From a virus: DNA of 26,539 bases. Below, one piece after another: positions 6,958 to 12,346 of the stretch; position 1 is the first letter of the stretch; every line of letters starts with the position of its first letter. Position numbers and translations under genes: made by a program. The notes under the pieces are model-generated. The model was not told the origin of the DNA and did no database searches. It was given only the letters and a program-made list of their open reading frames with translations. The stretch spans positions 1 through 26,539 of IMG/VR virus record IMGVR_UViG_3300024308_000056, one strand, 5' to 3'.

Positions 6958-7136
6958 CAGAAATGCTCCATCGGGACAAAGTAGGAAACCAATCTCTTGT
7001 GATACTCATCCCTTTCTTCATTTACAGGAAGAATGCAGTTAATCAAAAAATGACTGCATCCCACGGTAATGTGGGTGATTTCAGCTTCTTGCTCAGGAAG
7101 AGAGCGCAAATATTCAACAAGACCCTCAATTTTCAT
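6957..7136 (-). CDS. Hypothetical protein, 59 aa
   Basis: Starts MKIEGLVEYLRSLPEQEAEI and ends YFVPMEHF. The start overlaps the upstream stop (ATGA) and its own stop overlaps the next start (TGATG), so both ends are fixed by coupling. Amphipathic helix followed by hydrophobic strands (THITVGCSHFLINCIL). Not recognised. Confidence 0.7.
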   Translation of the reverse strand: MKIEGLVEYLRSLPEQEAEITHITVGCSHFLINCILPVNEERDEYHKRLVSYFVPMEHF

Positions 7137-7612
7137 TTGAACTCATCCTTATTCGGAACGAAAGGTCTTTCAAAGAAAGCATCCTCCCAGTCAATAGGCA
7201 TCTCCTGAAATCCGATCTCCCTACTCATGCCTTTAGACTCCCATCCCAAGTTCCAGATATAAGGTCGAAGCTCATGAGCCAGCCAACGGCCACTCTTGCT
7301 CATGGTGTAATACTTTGCCCACCCCGGAACCCTAGACCAATCAGGCGCGAGGTGATACTTAGCCTCATCTAGCGAAGCTTCAGTGGCCTCAAGTCGATTC
7401 TCGAGGCTAATGCAACGATTCTTCATTCGGTTCATCTCATCCAGATGCTCAGCATGGCTCTTACGGAGCTTGCACCAATCCAAATACAAGCTGCCAGCAA
7501 CCTTTGCAGCAAGGCGAACCTCGTTCATCACACTATTGCCCGCGCCACTGGACTCAGCCTCTTCCAGAAGATAGCGCTCAAGGTCAGCGTAGTCGATGTA
7601 ATCCCGCATCAT
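7133..7612 (-). CDS. Hypothetical coiled-coil protein with 'APDW' segment
   Basis: 159 residues. The middle (HLDEMNRMKNRCISLENRLE, about 56-75) is a probable coiled coil. Next is LAPDWSRVPGWAKYYTMS, a variant of the APDWAxW motif found in two other small proteins of this phage (at 15433 and 20576). The C-terminus is aromatic and acidic. The function of APDW proteins is unknown to me. First Met is at 7612, a second at 7609. Confidence 0.7.
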   Translation of the reverse strand: MMRDYIDYADLERYLLEEAESSGAGNSVMNEVRLAAKVAGSLYLDWCKLRKSHAEHLDEMNRMKNRCISLENRLEATEASLDEAKYHLAPDWSRVPGWAKYYTMSKSGRWLAHELRPYIWNLGWESKGMSREIGFQEMPIDWEDAFFERPFVPNKDEFK

Positions 7613-7623
7613 TCTATCTCTCC

Positions 7624-7770
7624 TTATCGAATAACCCGCGAGTGCAAGGGCGCGACTCGCTCTGCCTTCTCTCTATCCCGCTTAACCTGCTCAGACGTTC
7701 CGTGCCATGCTCGCCATGATGATTTGCCTGGATTCTTCGCCCGCTGCATTGCGCGCTCTTGGTCAGTCAT
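7624..7770 (-). CDS. Small basic protein, 48 aa
   Basis: MTDQERAMQRAKNPGKSSWR onward, ending APLHSRVIR. Strongly basic with a run of alternating Arg/Lys/Glu in the middle (QVKRDREKAERV). A GAGGTG ribosome binding site lies within the end of the upstream gene, with an ATGA overlap. Could be nucleic-acid binding; function unknown. Confidence 0.65.
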   Translation of the reverse strand: MTDQERAMQRAKNPGKSSWRAWHGTSEQVKRDREKAERVAPLHSRVIR

Positions 7771-7895
7771 GCAAACACCTCAAAGCAATCAACACTAGAT
7801 TCATCAATCCCAAGACGATGAAGATTATCAATCAACTCGGCGTATGTAATGCCATCTGCCACGCACTCTCCAAACCCATTGTATGCAGCCCACAT
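7767..7895 (-). CDS. Small acidic protein, 42 aa
   Basis: First gene of the transcription unit that leads to the lysis and terminase genes. Starts MWAAYNGFGECVADGITYAE. A GGAG Shine-Dalgarno seven bases before the ATG and a complete promoter 34 nt upstream support it despite its size. Short helices; no known family. Confidence 0.65.
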   Translation of the reverse strand: MWAAYNGFGECVADGITYAELIDNLHRLGIDESSVDCFEVFA

Positions 7896-7935
7896 GTCTC
7901 ATCTCCTATGGCTCGTGGCCGTTCTGTGTGGAGCT

Positions 7936-8001
7936 AGATTAACTATATGCGACAATCCTATCAACATCATGGATAGGACAGTAAAGCAGCATTGATAGAA
8001 C
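7936..8001 (-). promoter_or_regulatory. Phage-type promoter for the lysis/terminase unit
   Basis: Minus strand: box 1 GTTCTA 8001-7996, box 2 GTCCTA 7979-7974 (22 bp apart), -35 TTGATA 7964-7959, 17-bp spacer, -10 TAATCT 7941-7936. Best -35/-10 match of the family. It follows immediately after an intrinsic terminator, so the two units are cleanly separated. Confidence 0.82.
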
Positions 8002-8014
8002 GCTGAATGACAGG

Positions 8015-8054
8015 AATAAAAAAGCCGCAACGGCGGGATGAGTTCCGTTGCGGC
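8015..8054 (-). terminator. Rho-independent terminator
   Basis: Minus strand stem GCCGCAACGG / CCGTTGCGGC (10 bp, perfect) with an 11-nt loop, followed by TTTTTTATT. It ends leftward transcription coming through the tRNA/structured RNA region, just before the next promoter. Confidence 0.9.
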
Positions 8055-8060
8055 CTAGGC

Positions 8061-8151
8061 TTGGGGCGGGAGAGGACGCCTTACACCCTACCGGTGGAGA
8101 GGGACACCGGGCGGCGTGTGAACAGCCAGCACCGTTAGTGTATCGCCCCAA
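8061..8151 (-). ncRNA. Possible 91-nt structured RNA closed by an 8-bp stem
   Basis: TTGGGGCG (8151-8144) pairs perfectly with CGCCCCAA (8068-8061). Inside are ACGCC/GGCGT and a hairpin CCGGTG-TCCCTCTC-CACCGG whose loop is pyrimidine-rich. No credible gene covers it, and the terminator follows six bases downstream. It lacks a T-loop and anticodon arm, so it is not a normal tRNA. The pyrimidine loop complements GGAGAG, the ribosome binding site of several genes here, so a small regulatory RNA is one possibility (inference). Confidence 0.45.
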
Positions 8152-8197
8152 ATCCATCCGTCAATAGGTGGTGCGCGTAGAAGGATTTGAAAAGCCA

Positions 8198-8725
8198 TCA
8201 TAATTGTCCAGAGTAGACCTTGGCCCAATATCCCCTTGGCGGTTTAGTTATGCCAAGCTTTTTACACCTCTTTGAAACAGCAACATCACTCACCCCAAGC
8301 TTTTCGGCAACCCTAACAGTTGGCATTGACCAAACTAGCATTTCAAGGTCATCCGCATCTATAAAAAACCTAGTTCCCGCTTTTACAGAACAGTCGCATG
8401 AGCAATACTTTTGATTTGAATTGACAGAGCAATTGAATTGCATACTGCACCATGGGCATATGCGAACATCAACCGCATATCCCCTATCCTCCATGGCGTG
8501 TAATTTTGCGTGCTCAGCTATAGTCATCAACCTAAGGTTTGATAGGGAATTGTTTTTTCTGTCCCTATCTCTGTGATGAACGCACTCCCACGGCTCTAGC
8601 CTCCTGCCAATGCTTTCACACATAACATATACATGCTCCATCACCTTACCAGCCTTATTAGCGCAATAGTGATTTGGAGCATATGCGTACATATACCCAC
8701 TACCCTTGTCTTCTCTGAAAATCAT
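8198..8725 (-). CDS. HNH homing-type endonuclease with C-terminal helix-turn-helix
   Basis: 175 residues. The HNH core is around ECVHHRDRDRKNNSLSNL (His-His, then Asn-rich turn, then LRLMTIAEHAKLH). A zinc site follows (CPWCSMQF...CSCDC). The C-terminus has SVxVAEKLGVSDVAVSKRCK-like helix-turn-helix ending GITKPPRGYW, as in many free-standing phage HNH enzymes where it binds the target DNA. The ATG at 8725 is two bases after the tRNA-Arg CCA end; a longer frame from 8764 would lie inside the tRNA. The Shine-Dalgarno GGAG is supplied by the tRNA acceptor stem. Confidence 0.88.
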   Translation of the reverse strand: MIFREDKGSGYMYAYAPNHYCANKAGKVMEHVYVMCESIGRRLEPWECVHHRDRDRKNNSLSNLRLMTIAEHAKLHAMEDRGYAVDVRICPWCSMQFNCSVNSNQKYCSCDCSVKAGTRFFIDADDLEMLVWSMPTVRVAEKLGVSDVAVSKRCKKLGITKPPRGYWAKVYSGQL

Positions 8726-8726
8726 T

Positions 8727-8804
8727 TGGCACTCCAGGTAGGAATCGAACCTACATTGATCCATTACTGCTCATCCGCTTAGAAGGCGGTGCAGGTACTG
8801 GAGT
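8727..8804 (-). tRNA. tRNA-Arg(UCU), aberrant D region
   Basis: Acceptor ACTCCAG/CTGGAGT (7 bp), discriminator G, encoded CCA. T-arm GTAGG-TTCGATT-CCTAC is canonical. Anticodon hairpin CCGC-CTTCTAA-GCGG gives U33 and anticodon TCT. However only eight bases (TACCTGCA) lie between the acceptor and the anticodon stem, too few for a D-arm, while about 20 bases lie between anticodon and T stems; CTGC and GCAG on either side can extend the anticodon stem. Either a non-canonical tRNA or a decayed one. Confidence 0.6.
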
Positions 8805-8849
8805 GTATCATGGCTTGATTCCAATCAAACCAATAAAGGCATATGATTT

Positions 8850-8924
8850 TGGAGCGAGTAACCGGTAACGCTCCGGTTCCTACAGGGTGGAAACCTGTCG
8901 TGCGTCTATAAACACCTTACTCGC
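8850..8924 (-). tRNA. tRNA-Gly(UCC)
   Basis: Acceptor GCGAGTA/TACTCGC with U73 discriminator (as in tRNA-Gly) and encoded CCA. Anticodon arm ACAGG-TTTCCAC-CCTGT has U33 and anticodon TCC. The D stem is weak (GTGT/GCAC). The T-stem ACCGG/CCGGT is perfect but its loop is AGCGTTA rather than TTCRANY, which is unusual for a working tRNA. Confidence 0.65.
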
Positions 8925-8929
8925 TTATA

Positions 8930-9088
8930 TGGCCGAAAGTGATGGAGTCGAACCATCTAGACCTCTAACAAGCTTGGCACACGGCGGGCAATGAGCGCTC
9001 ATCCCTACACAAATGTGATCCAAGCGAGCCACAGAAGAGGCGATGCACTCTAACGTGCAACCGTGCTACCCGAACACGCTGACTCTCG
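8930..9088 (-). tRNA. tRNA-like RNA with greatly enlarged variable region
   Basis: The 3' end is canonical: T-arm GATGG-TTCGACT-CCATC, acceptor ACTTTCG, discriminator G, CCA. The only matching 5' acceptor (CGAGAGT, one G-U pair) is 159 nt away at 9088-9082. It is followed by a D-arm-like CGTG-TTCGGGTAG-CACG and a hairpin TGCAC-GTTAGA-GTGCA with a 6-nt loop reading U33 then TAG. The remaining 85 nt fold further: CCTCT/AGAGG, GCTTGG/CCAAGC and inner hairpins. Could be a tRNA-Leu-like molecule with a giant variable arm or insertion, or two damaged tRNAs. Confidence 0.4.
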
Positions 9089-9096
9089 ATAAAACT

Positions 9097-9182
9097 TGGC
9101 GGGACTACACTGAATCGAACAGTTATCTATTCCTAGATAGCCAGGTTTTCAAGACCTGTTTGCACCCTGTGCGCGTAGACCC
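9097..9182 (-). tRNA. tRNA-Ser(UGA)
   Basis: 86 nt. Acceptor GGGTCTA/TAGTCCC (one T-T mismatch), discriminator G, encoded CCA. Anticodon arm CAGGT-CTTGAAA-ACCTG with anticodon TGA and A37. A class II variable arm TATCTA-GGAA-TAGATA is present, as expected for Ser. T-loop TTCGATT is standard. The D-arm is compact (GCAC/GTGC with a short loop). Confidence 0.78.
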
Positions 9183-9190
9183 TAAATGCT

Positions 9191-9321
9191 GTTTGTAGTG
9201 GAGGCCGGAGGTGATCCCGGCTTATCACGTTGACCTTTCGGCCTGCTCAGGGGGCGGTGCGCACCGCCGTGATATACCCCAGTGATTCGCAGTCACTACC
9301 TGCGCATTCTCCACTACAAAC
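9191..9321 (-). tRNA. tRNA-like RNA with 13-bp end stem and three-way variable region
   Basis: The ends pair perfectly over 13 bp (9309-9321 with 9191-9203). Anticodon-like arm AGTGA-CTGCGAA-TCACT has U33 and anticodon GCG (Arg). Then TATCACG/CGTGATA encloses two hairpins: GGCGGT-GCGC-ACCGCC and GGCC-GAAA-GGTC (GNRA loop). A final T-arm-like GCCGG-GATCACCT-CCGGC lacks the TTC motif. There is almost no room for a D-arm. It is clearly structured RNA; tRNA function is doubtful. Confidence 0.35.
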
Positions 9322-9367
9322 AACACTTCAAATGAACTATCGGCTGATGATTGAGAATCCGTCGATT

Positions 9368-9458
9368 CATGAGCTAGTGGATTTGAACCACTTCCTAGGC
9401 ATGACCCTAGTTAACCATTAGGCTTTCGCCATACTCCAATCATCATGCGATAACTCAC
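9368..9458 (-). tRNA. tRNA-like RNA, possible CAU anticodon
   Basis: T-arm AGTGG-TTCAAAT-CCACT is canonical and is followed by AGCTCAT, which pairs with GTGAGTT (9458-9452) using two G-U pairs. A 3-bp D-stem CGC/GCG with a long loop follows. The best hairpin in the anticodon/variable region is CTAGG-GTCATG-CCTAG, whose 6-nt loop reads U33 then CAT, but it could equally be a variable arm, leaving the anticodon uncertain. No CCA is encoded. 91 nt in total. Confidence 0.35.
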
Positions 9459-9462
9459 TAGC

Positions 9463-9578
9463 GGAATCATACAGGATTCGAACCTGCGGCGGACTTGTTA
9501 TTCCCTAACTCTTCGCTAGAGCAAGCTACCCGCTATCCCTGCAACGGGATCACGTTAAACCACTCCGTCAATGATTCC
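9463..9578 (-). tRNA. tRNA-like RNA with branched variable region, possible UGC anticodon
   Basis: 116 nt. Acceptor strands GGAATCAT/ATGATTCC pair over 8 bp. D-arm ACG-GAGTGGTTTAA-CGT is like that of class II tRNAs. Anticodon-position hairpin ATCCC-GTTGCA-GGGAT has a 6-nt loop reading U33 then TGC. T-arm GCAGG-TTCGAAT-CCTGT is canonical. Between them about 48 nt form GCGGG/TCCGC, CTTG/CAAG and two small hairpins (CTCT/AGAG and GTTA/TAAC), i.e. a branched variable arm. No CCA is encoded. Confidence 0.42.
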
Positions 9579-9586
9579 ATATCTCC

Positions 9587-9911
9587 CCCGCCAGCAGCCC
9601 TAAGCCATCTAGAGCCACTGGCGGGTCACTTTACGATACACGTTAGCGGCATGTACCGTCTAGATGGCGTTAGGGTTCCAAAATCTCCAACCCCATCCCT
9701 CAGCCTCGATTACGTCGCTACTCGCCTAGATCACGCTGCGGAGACGCCCGAAGGCTACACGACGCTCTAGGTGCCGCTGTTGTTTCGTCAAGCCAAGACC
9801 TGCGGCTGCTCGACTTCGCAGGTATCCGGACTACCGGGGCGCTGCGCTCGCCTACATCTGTTGAATCCAATCTTACTCTTGCTGGAATCCTATGCAATAG
9901 GCTGCATAGGA
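9587..9911 (-). ncRNA. Large structured RNA of unknown class, with probable pseudoknot
   Basis: No credible gene covers this stretch, but it is dense with perfect stems: 9888-9896/9903-9911 (9 bp), 9798-9804/9817-9823 (7 bp), 9826-9829/9834-9837, a GCC-TTCG-GGC tetraloop hairpin inside 9725-9730/9766-9771, and a 16-bp stem 9598-9613/9659-9675 with one bulge. An 8-bp stem 9587-9594/9618-9625 interlocks with the last one, implying a pseudoknot or a switch. Position next to tRNAs in a phage recalls large ornate phage RNAs such as GOLLD, but I cannot show homology. Strand is inferred from neighbouring tRNAs. Confidence 0.5.
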
Positions 9912-9945
9912 CTCAGCGGTGCATATGTGGAACGATCATTATTGG

Positions 9946-10488
9946 TTAAGAGTGCTCATCAAGATAATCTATTGCGGCTAACAATGTATCACGATTATCT
10001 TTGGCAAGGCCAAGCATCATATTGCACTCAGTACAAAGCAAAGCCCTAACTTTTCCGCTTCCATGGCAGTGATCTACATGGAACGTTCCCTTACCCCTTG
10101 GCTCTGTAGTTTTACATATTTTACAACTACCGCCTTGAGTCGAAAGCATGGACTCATAGTCATCTATTGATATTCCGTACTTTCTTTTTAGCCAAGAATT
10201 GTATCTACGCCTTTTCTCAGCATTCCTTCTCTCGTCTGTCCACTTACTCTCTCTTTCCTTTCTCAATGCATTCTTTTGAGCATTTAGCTCAATCCTGCAT
10301 TTTCCAGACTCATACTTTTTCTGTCTATTCGTCCAGCATGTCTTACATATATATCTTGGTCTATTGCCTTTTTCGCCTCGCATACTGGGAGACCAGTTAT
10401 GGTCCCCCAGCTTCTCAAGGCAATCTTGGCAACAATCAAGATTTATCCTAGCTCGCCTCACCCTTGGACGTTTATAGGCTTTTTCCAT
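9946..10488 (-). CDS. Recombination endonuclease VII-like protein
   Basis: 180 residues. The C-terminal 85 residues match the T4 endonuclease VII family: RRRYNSWLKRKYGISIDDYE, then CKICKTTEP with the first Cys pair, FHVDHCHGSGKVRALLCTEC with the catalytic Asp-His and second Cys pair, and NMMLGLAKDNRDTLLAAIDYL. The N-terminus adds another zinc site (CCQDC...CKTC). Endo VII resolves branched DNA before packaging; such enzymes also occur as free-standing mobile nucleases. The ATG at 10488 is preferred to a longer start because it leaves only a 17-nt overlap with the MazG-like gene. Confidence 0.88.
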   Translation of the reverse strand: MEKAYKRPRVRRARINLDCCQDCLEKLGDHNWSPSMRGEKGNRPRYICKTCWTNRQKKYESGKCRIELNAQKNALRKERESKWTDERRNAEKRRRYNSWLKRKYGISIDDYESMLSTQGGSCKICKTTEPRGKGTFHVDHCHGSGKVRALLCTECNMMLGLAKDNRDTLLAAIDYLDEHS

Positions 10489-10879
10489 TTTTAGCCTGTC
10501 TTGCCTCAAGAGTGTGATCTTTCCTTGACTTGTTGTATTCCAATTTAGCCAGCATAGCAGGGCCAACATTGAGTTTCAGCGCGCCAGCTAGGTCAAGAAT
10601 CCGGATGATCGTATCCGCGAACTCGACCTCAATCATAGGCCGATCCGGAAGATGATCGTCATTCAGACCCTTTCGGAATCCTTCTAGCGCCTCGGAAACC
10701 TCCGAATGCACTAGCGCAATCTTTCCCGCAATGAAGTGCTTACGGCCAACTTCATCCATAGCATCGTACTCATCCCACCAACCGGACTGGCGAGCCAGCC
10801 GGTGGCAGAGTGATTGCAGACAGACCATGCCAGCGTTGGCAATATCCTTGGCAGCCTCGCCAATCACTTCATTACTCAT
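10472..10879 (-). CDS. MazG-like nucleotide pyrophosphohydrolase
   Basis: 135 residues, an all-alpha MazG-type domain. The magnesium-binding motif appears as ALVHSEVSEALEGFR (ExxE type, about 55-69) and VEFADTIIRILDLAG (ExxD type, about 84-98). MazG proteins hydrolyse (d)NTPs to monophosphates; phage versions are thought to alter nucleotide pools or alarmone signalling. Its ATG overlaps the upstream regulator gene by 8 nt. Confidence 0.85.
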   Translation of the reverse strand: MSNEVIGEAAKDIANAGMVCLQSLCHRLARQSGWWDEYDAMDEVGRKHFIAGKIALVHSEVSEALEGFRKGLNDDHLPDRPMIEVEFADTIIRILDLAGALKLNVGPAMLAKLEYNKSRKDHTLEARQAKNGKSL

Positions 10880-11321
10880 CGTCGCTCACCACTCGGCCTG
10901 CGTCGGGGTCGGACTCAAGCTCATCCGACATAACGACCGAATCGGGGACAGCCTCGCCATCAACCACATGGCCTACCTCGATGGGGAACGGCTTTCCTTC
11001 TTCAACTTCATTCCTCGGGAAATCGGGTGATTCAATCTCTGGCAGAACCTTGCACTCAGCCTTATCGAGACTCAGCACAATCTCAGTGCCATTGCCCGAG
11101 CCGGTGATGCCAGTCAGCCGGTAGCCGAATCCGCCCAGCACGTTTACTAGGGCATCGGAGCTAATCTTGGCTACGTCGCCTCGCAGGATTTGGCTGATGC
11201 GGCTGTACTGCACGCCTGCGGCCTCTGCGGCATCCTTAGCCTTCAGGCCATTTGTGGTTACGTGGTTCTTGATAGCTGCGGCAAGCGCGTTGCGAAGCGT
11301 GGTTGCGTTGGTGTCGGTCAT
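10872..11321 (-). CDS. Helix-turn-helix regulator with acidic tail (XRE-like)
   Basis: 149 residues. Residues about 25-60 form a helix-turn-helix: KAKDAAEAAGVQYSRISQIL followed by RGDVAKISSDALVNVLGGFG, like XRE/HigA-type antitoxin proteins. After residue 85 it becomes strongly acidic (VVMSDELESDPDAGRVVSDDE at the end), an unusual extension that might mimic DNA or bind a partner. No toxin gene is adjacent. It is a candidate regulator of the GTTCYA promoters, but nothing in sequence proves this. Confidence 0.78.
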   Translation of the reverse strand: MTDTNATTLRNALAAAIKNHVTTNGLKAKDAAEAAGVQYSRISQILRGDVAKISSDALVNVLGGFGYRLTGITGSGNGTEIVLSLDKAECKVLPEIESPDFPRNEVEEGKPFPIEVGHVVDGEAVPDSVVMSDELESDPDAGRVVSDDE

Positions 11322-11330
11322 GTTTCCCTC

Positions 11331-11570
11331 TTAGATAGTAGGCGGTGCCGGAAGCGGCATCCAGTGCGTTGGCCGGGAGCCGCGAAGGGCAAACGGACCA
11401 AGCTTGTTATCAGTCACACACCACAGTCCATTAAACATAGACTCGCTATCCCCATGTTCAAAGTACGGATCAGTAGCGTCATCCTGAAGCCATGCAACAA
11501 ACTGCTGATTACTAGCAAAAACTAAGACGCTTTCATTCTTAGGCGCTGTCTCAATCGGCTCCCAACTCAT
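11331..11570 (-). CDS. DUF551-like protein
   Basis: 79 residues with both signature ends of the family: SWEPIETAPKNESVLVFA at the start and PTHWMPLPAPP at the end. These small proteins are widespread in phages of Proteobacteria; function unknown. The start overlaps the upstream stop by ATGA. Confidence 0.82.
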   Translation of the reverse strand: MSWEPIETAPKNESVLVFASNQQFVAWLQDDATDPYFEHGDSESMFNGLWCVTDNKLGPFALRGSRPTHWMPLPAPPTI

Positions 11571-11776
11571 CTCTTGCCCCTCTTTCGTCGTTGAAGTTCT
11601 TTCTTCATCATCTCAGCTTCTTCCTTGAACCAGCGGGCCTCATGTAGCACCTCGCTCATGTCGTACCCTTGGCGGTGTAGGCTGAAAATCTCGTTTGCTA
11701 GCTCTCGGTCCAGAACCATGACGATCCTTAGTTGATCGTCTGTGTATTGGCTAAACCTTTGCTGCTTCGATTTCAT
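11567..11776 (-). CDS. Small basic helical protein, 69 aa
   Basis: Begins MKSKQQRFSQYTDDQLRIVM at an ATG inside the end of the DUF6378 gene; longer in-frame starts would overlap it much more. Mostly alpha-helical with a strongly basic end (KKELQRRKRGKR). No recognised domain. Coupled to the DUF551-like gene downstream by ATGA. Confidence 0.68.
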   Translation of the reverse strand: MKSKQQRFSQYTDDQLRIVMVLDRELANEIFSLHRQGYDMSEVLHEARWFKEEAEMMKKELQRRKRGKR

Positions 11777-12023
11777 TCTCGACCAACTTGGCATAGCCAC
11801 CAATGTCATGCCAGTTATCGGCATACATCGGATCACCGCACACTGCCCGTGCCATTTTGTTGCAGATCATATGCAGGGCTTCGATATGGTAAGGCTCAAA
11901 CTCCTGTCGGCCCTCCATTTTTTCACTCAGCGCACCAAAAAGCTCCACAGTCAGCGCCGAAACATGCGAATAGCTGCCATAGCGTGATCCTCTCTGCCGC
12001 AGCGTTTCATCTACGTTATTCAC
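11751..12023 (-). CDS. DUF6378-like protein
   Basis: 90 residues from a GTG at 12023, chosen because it overlaps the upstream stop as GTGA and has GAGG upstream. Contains ETLRQRGSRYGSYSHVS near the start and EALHMICNKMARAVCGDPMYADNWHDIGGYAKL, matching the 'RGxxYG ... KxxR ... DNWxDxxGY' pattern of this phage family. The Glu/Asp/His arrangement resembles small all-alpha NTP pyrophosphatase folds, but the activity is not established. Confidence 0.8.
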   Translation of the reverse strand: MNNVDETLRQRGSRYGSYSHVSALTVELFGALSEKMEGRQEFEPYHIEALHMICNKMARAVCGDPMYADNWHDIGGYAKLVENEIEAAKV

Positions 12024-12346
12024 GACAAATCCACCTCTCTGCACTCGTAGCGGCCATTGGCCTTGCGCCCCCATCCGTGGACATAAACTAGCATACCCGA
12101 CTCACGAATTGCACCGATATGCTCACTTTCTGCGATCTTTTTGATTCTGGCTGAGACATTCGGAGCGCTAGTAACCTGGACTAGCATGATTTCATCTCGA
12201 CGGATTGCCAGAAGGTCGCCGATGTTCCACAAGTCATGGCGGCGGAACACTCCACGGAAGTTTGATGACCGCTCAACCACTGCCACGGTGTAGCCGCGTG
12301 ATCGCAGTAGCTCTAGGCTGCGCTGGGTAGGGGTTTTAGTCGCCAT
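12020..12346 (-). CDS. PD-(D/E)XK nuclease-like protein
   Basis: 108 residues. TQRSLELLRSRGYTVAVVER (helix-strand), then WNIGDLLAIRRDEIMLVQVT (Asp45 region followed by a strand with Gln where Glu-x-Lys is usual), then ARIKKIAE. This layout recalls VRR/Holliday-resolvase-like phage proteins; the altered ExK suggests weak or no catalysis. The ATG at 12346 overlaps the methyltransferase stop (TGATG). Confidence 0.6.
   Translation of the reverse strand: MATKTPTQRSLELLRSRGYTVAVVERSSNFRGVFRRHDLWNIGDLLAIRRDEIMLVQVTSAPNVSARIKKIAESEHIGAIRESGMLVYVHGWGRKANGRYECREVDLS

Noticed and set aside
7939-8157. 72-codon minus-strand frame upstream of 7895
   Set aside because: It covers a promoter, a terminator and the structured RNA at 8061; the product is low-complexity and has no ribosome binding site.
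8764-8764. Longer start for the HNH gene inside the tRNA-Arg gene
   Set aside because: The 13 extra codons are tRNA sequence and the ATG at 8725 has a well-placed GGAG.
8930-9088. Group I intron within a tRNA
   Set aside because: The extra sequence is under 100 nt and lacks the conserved catalytic core, so it is too small for a self-splicing intron.
9587-9911. tmRNA or RNase P RNA
   Set aside because: GGATTCAACAG resembles the tmRNA 5' region and AGTCCGGA resembles an RNase P segment, but no tRNA-like ends with a T-arm, no credible tag frame and no full conserved core were found.
8015-9911. CRISPR array
   Set aside because: Repeated hairpins come from tRNA-like units; there is no regular direct repeat with spacers.
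9495-10049. Plus-strand frames of 91 and 92 codons in the tRNA/structured RNA region
   Set aside because: They run antisense to perfectly paired RNA stems and canonical T-arms, lack ribosome binding sites and show no protein family pattern.
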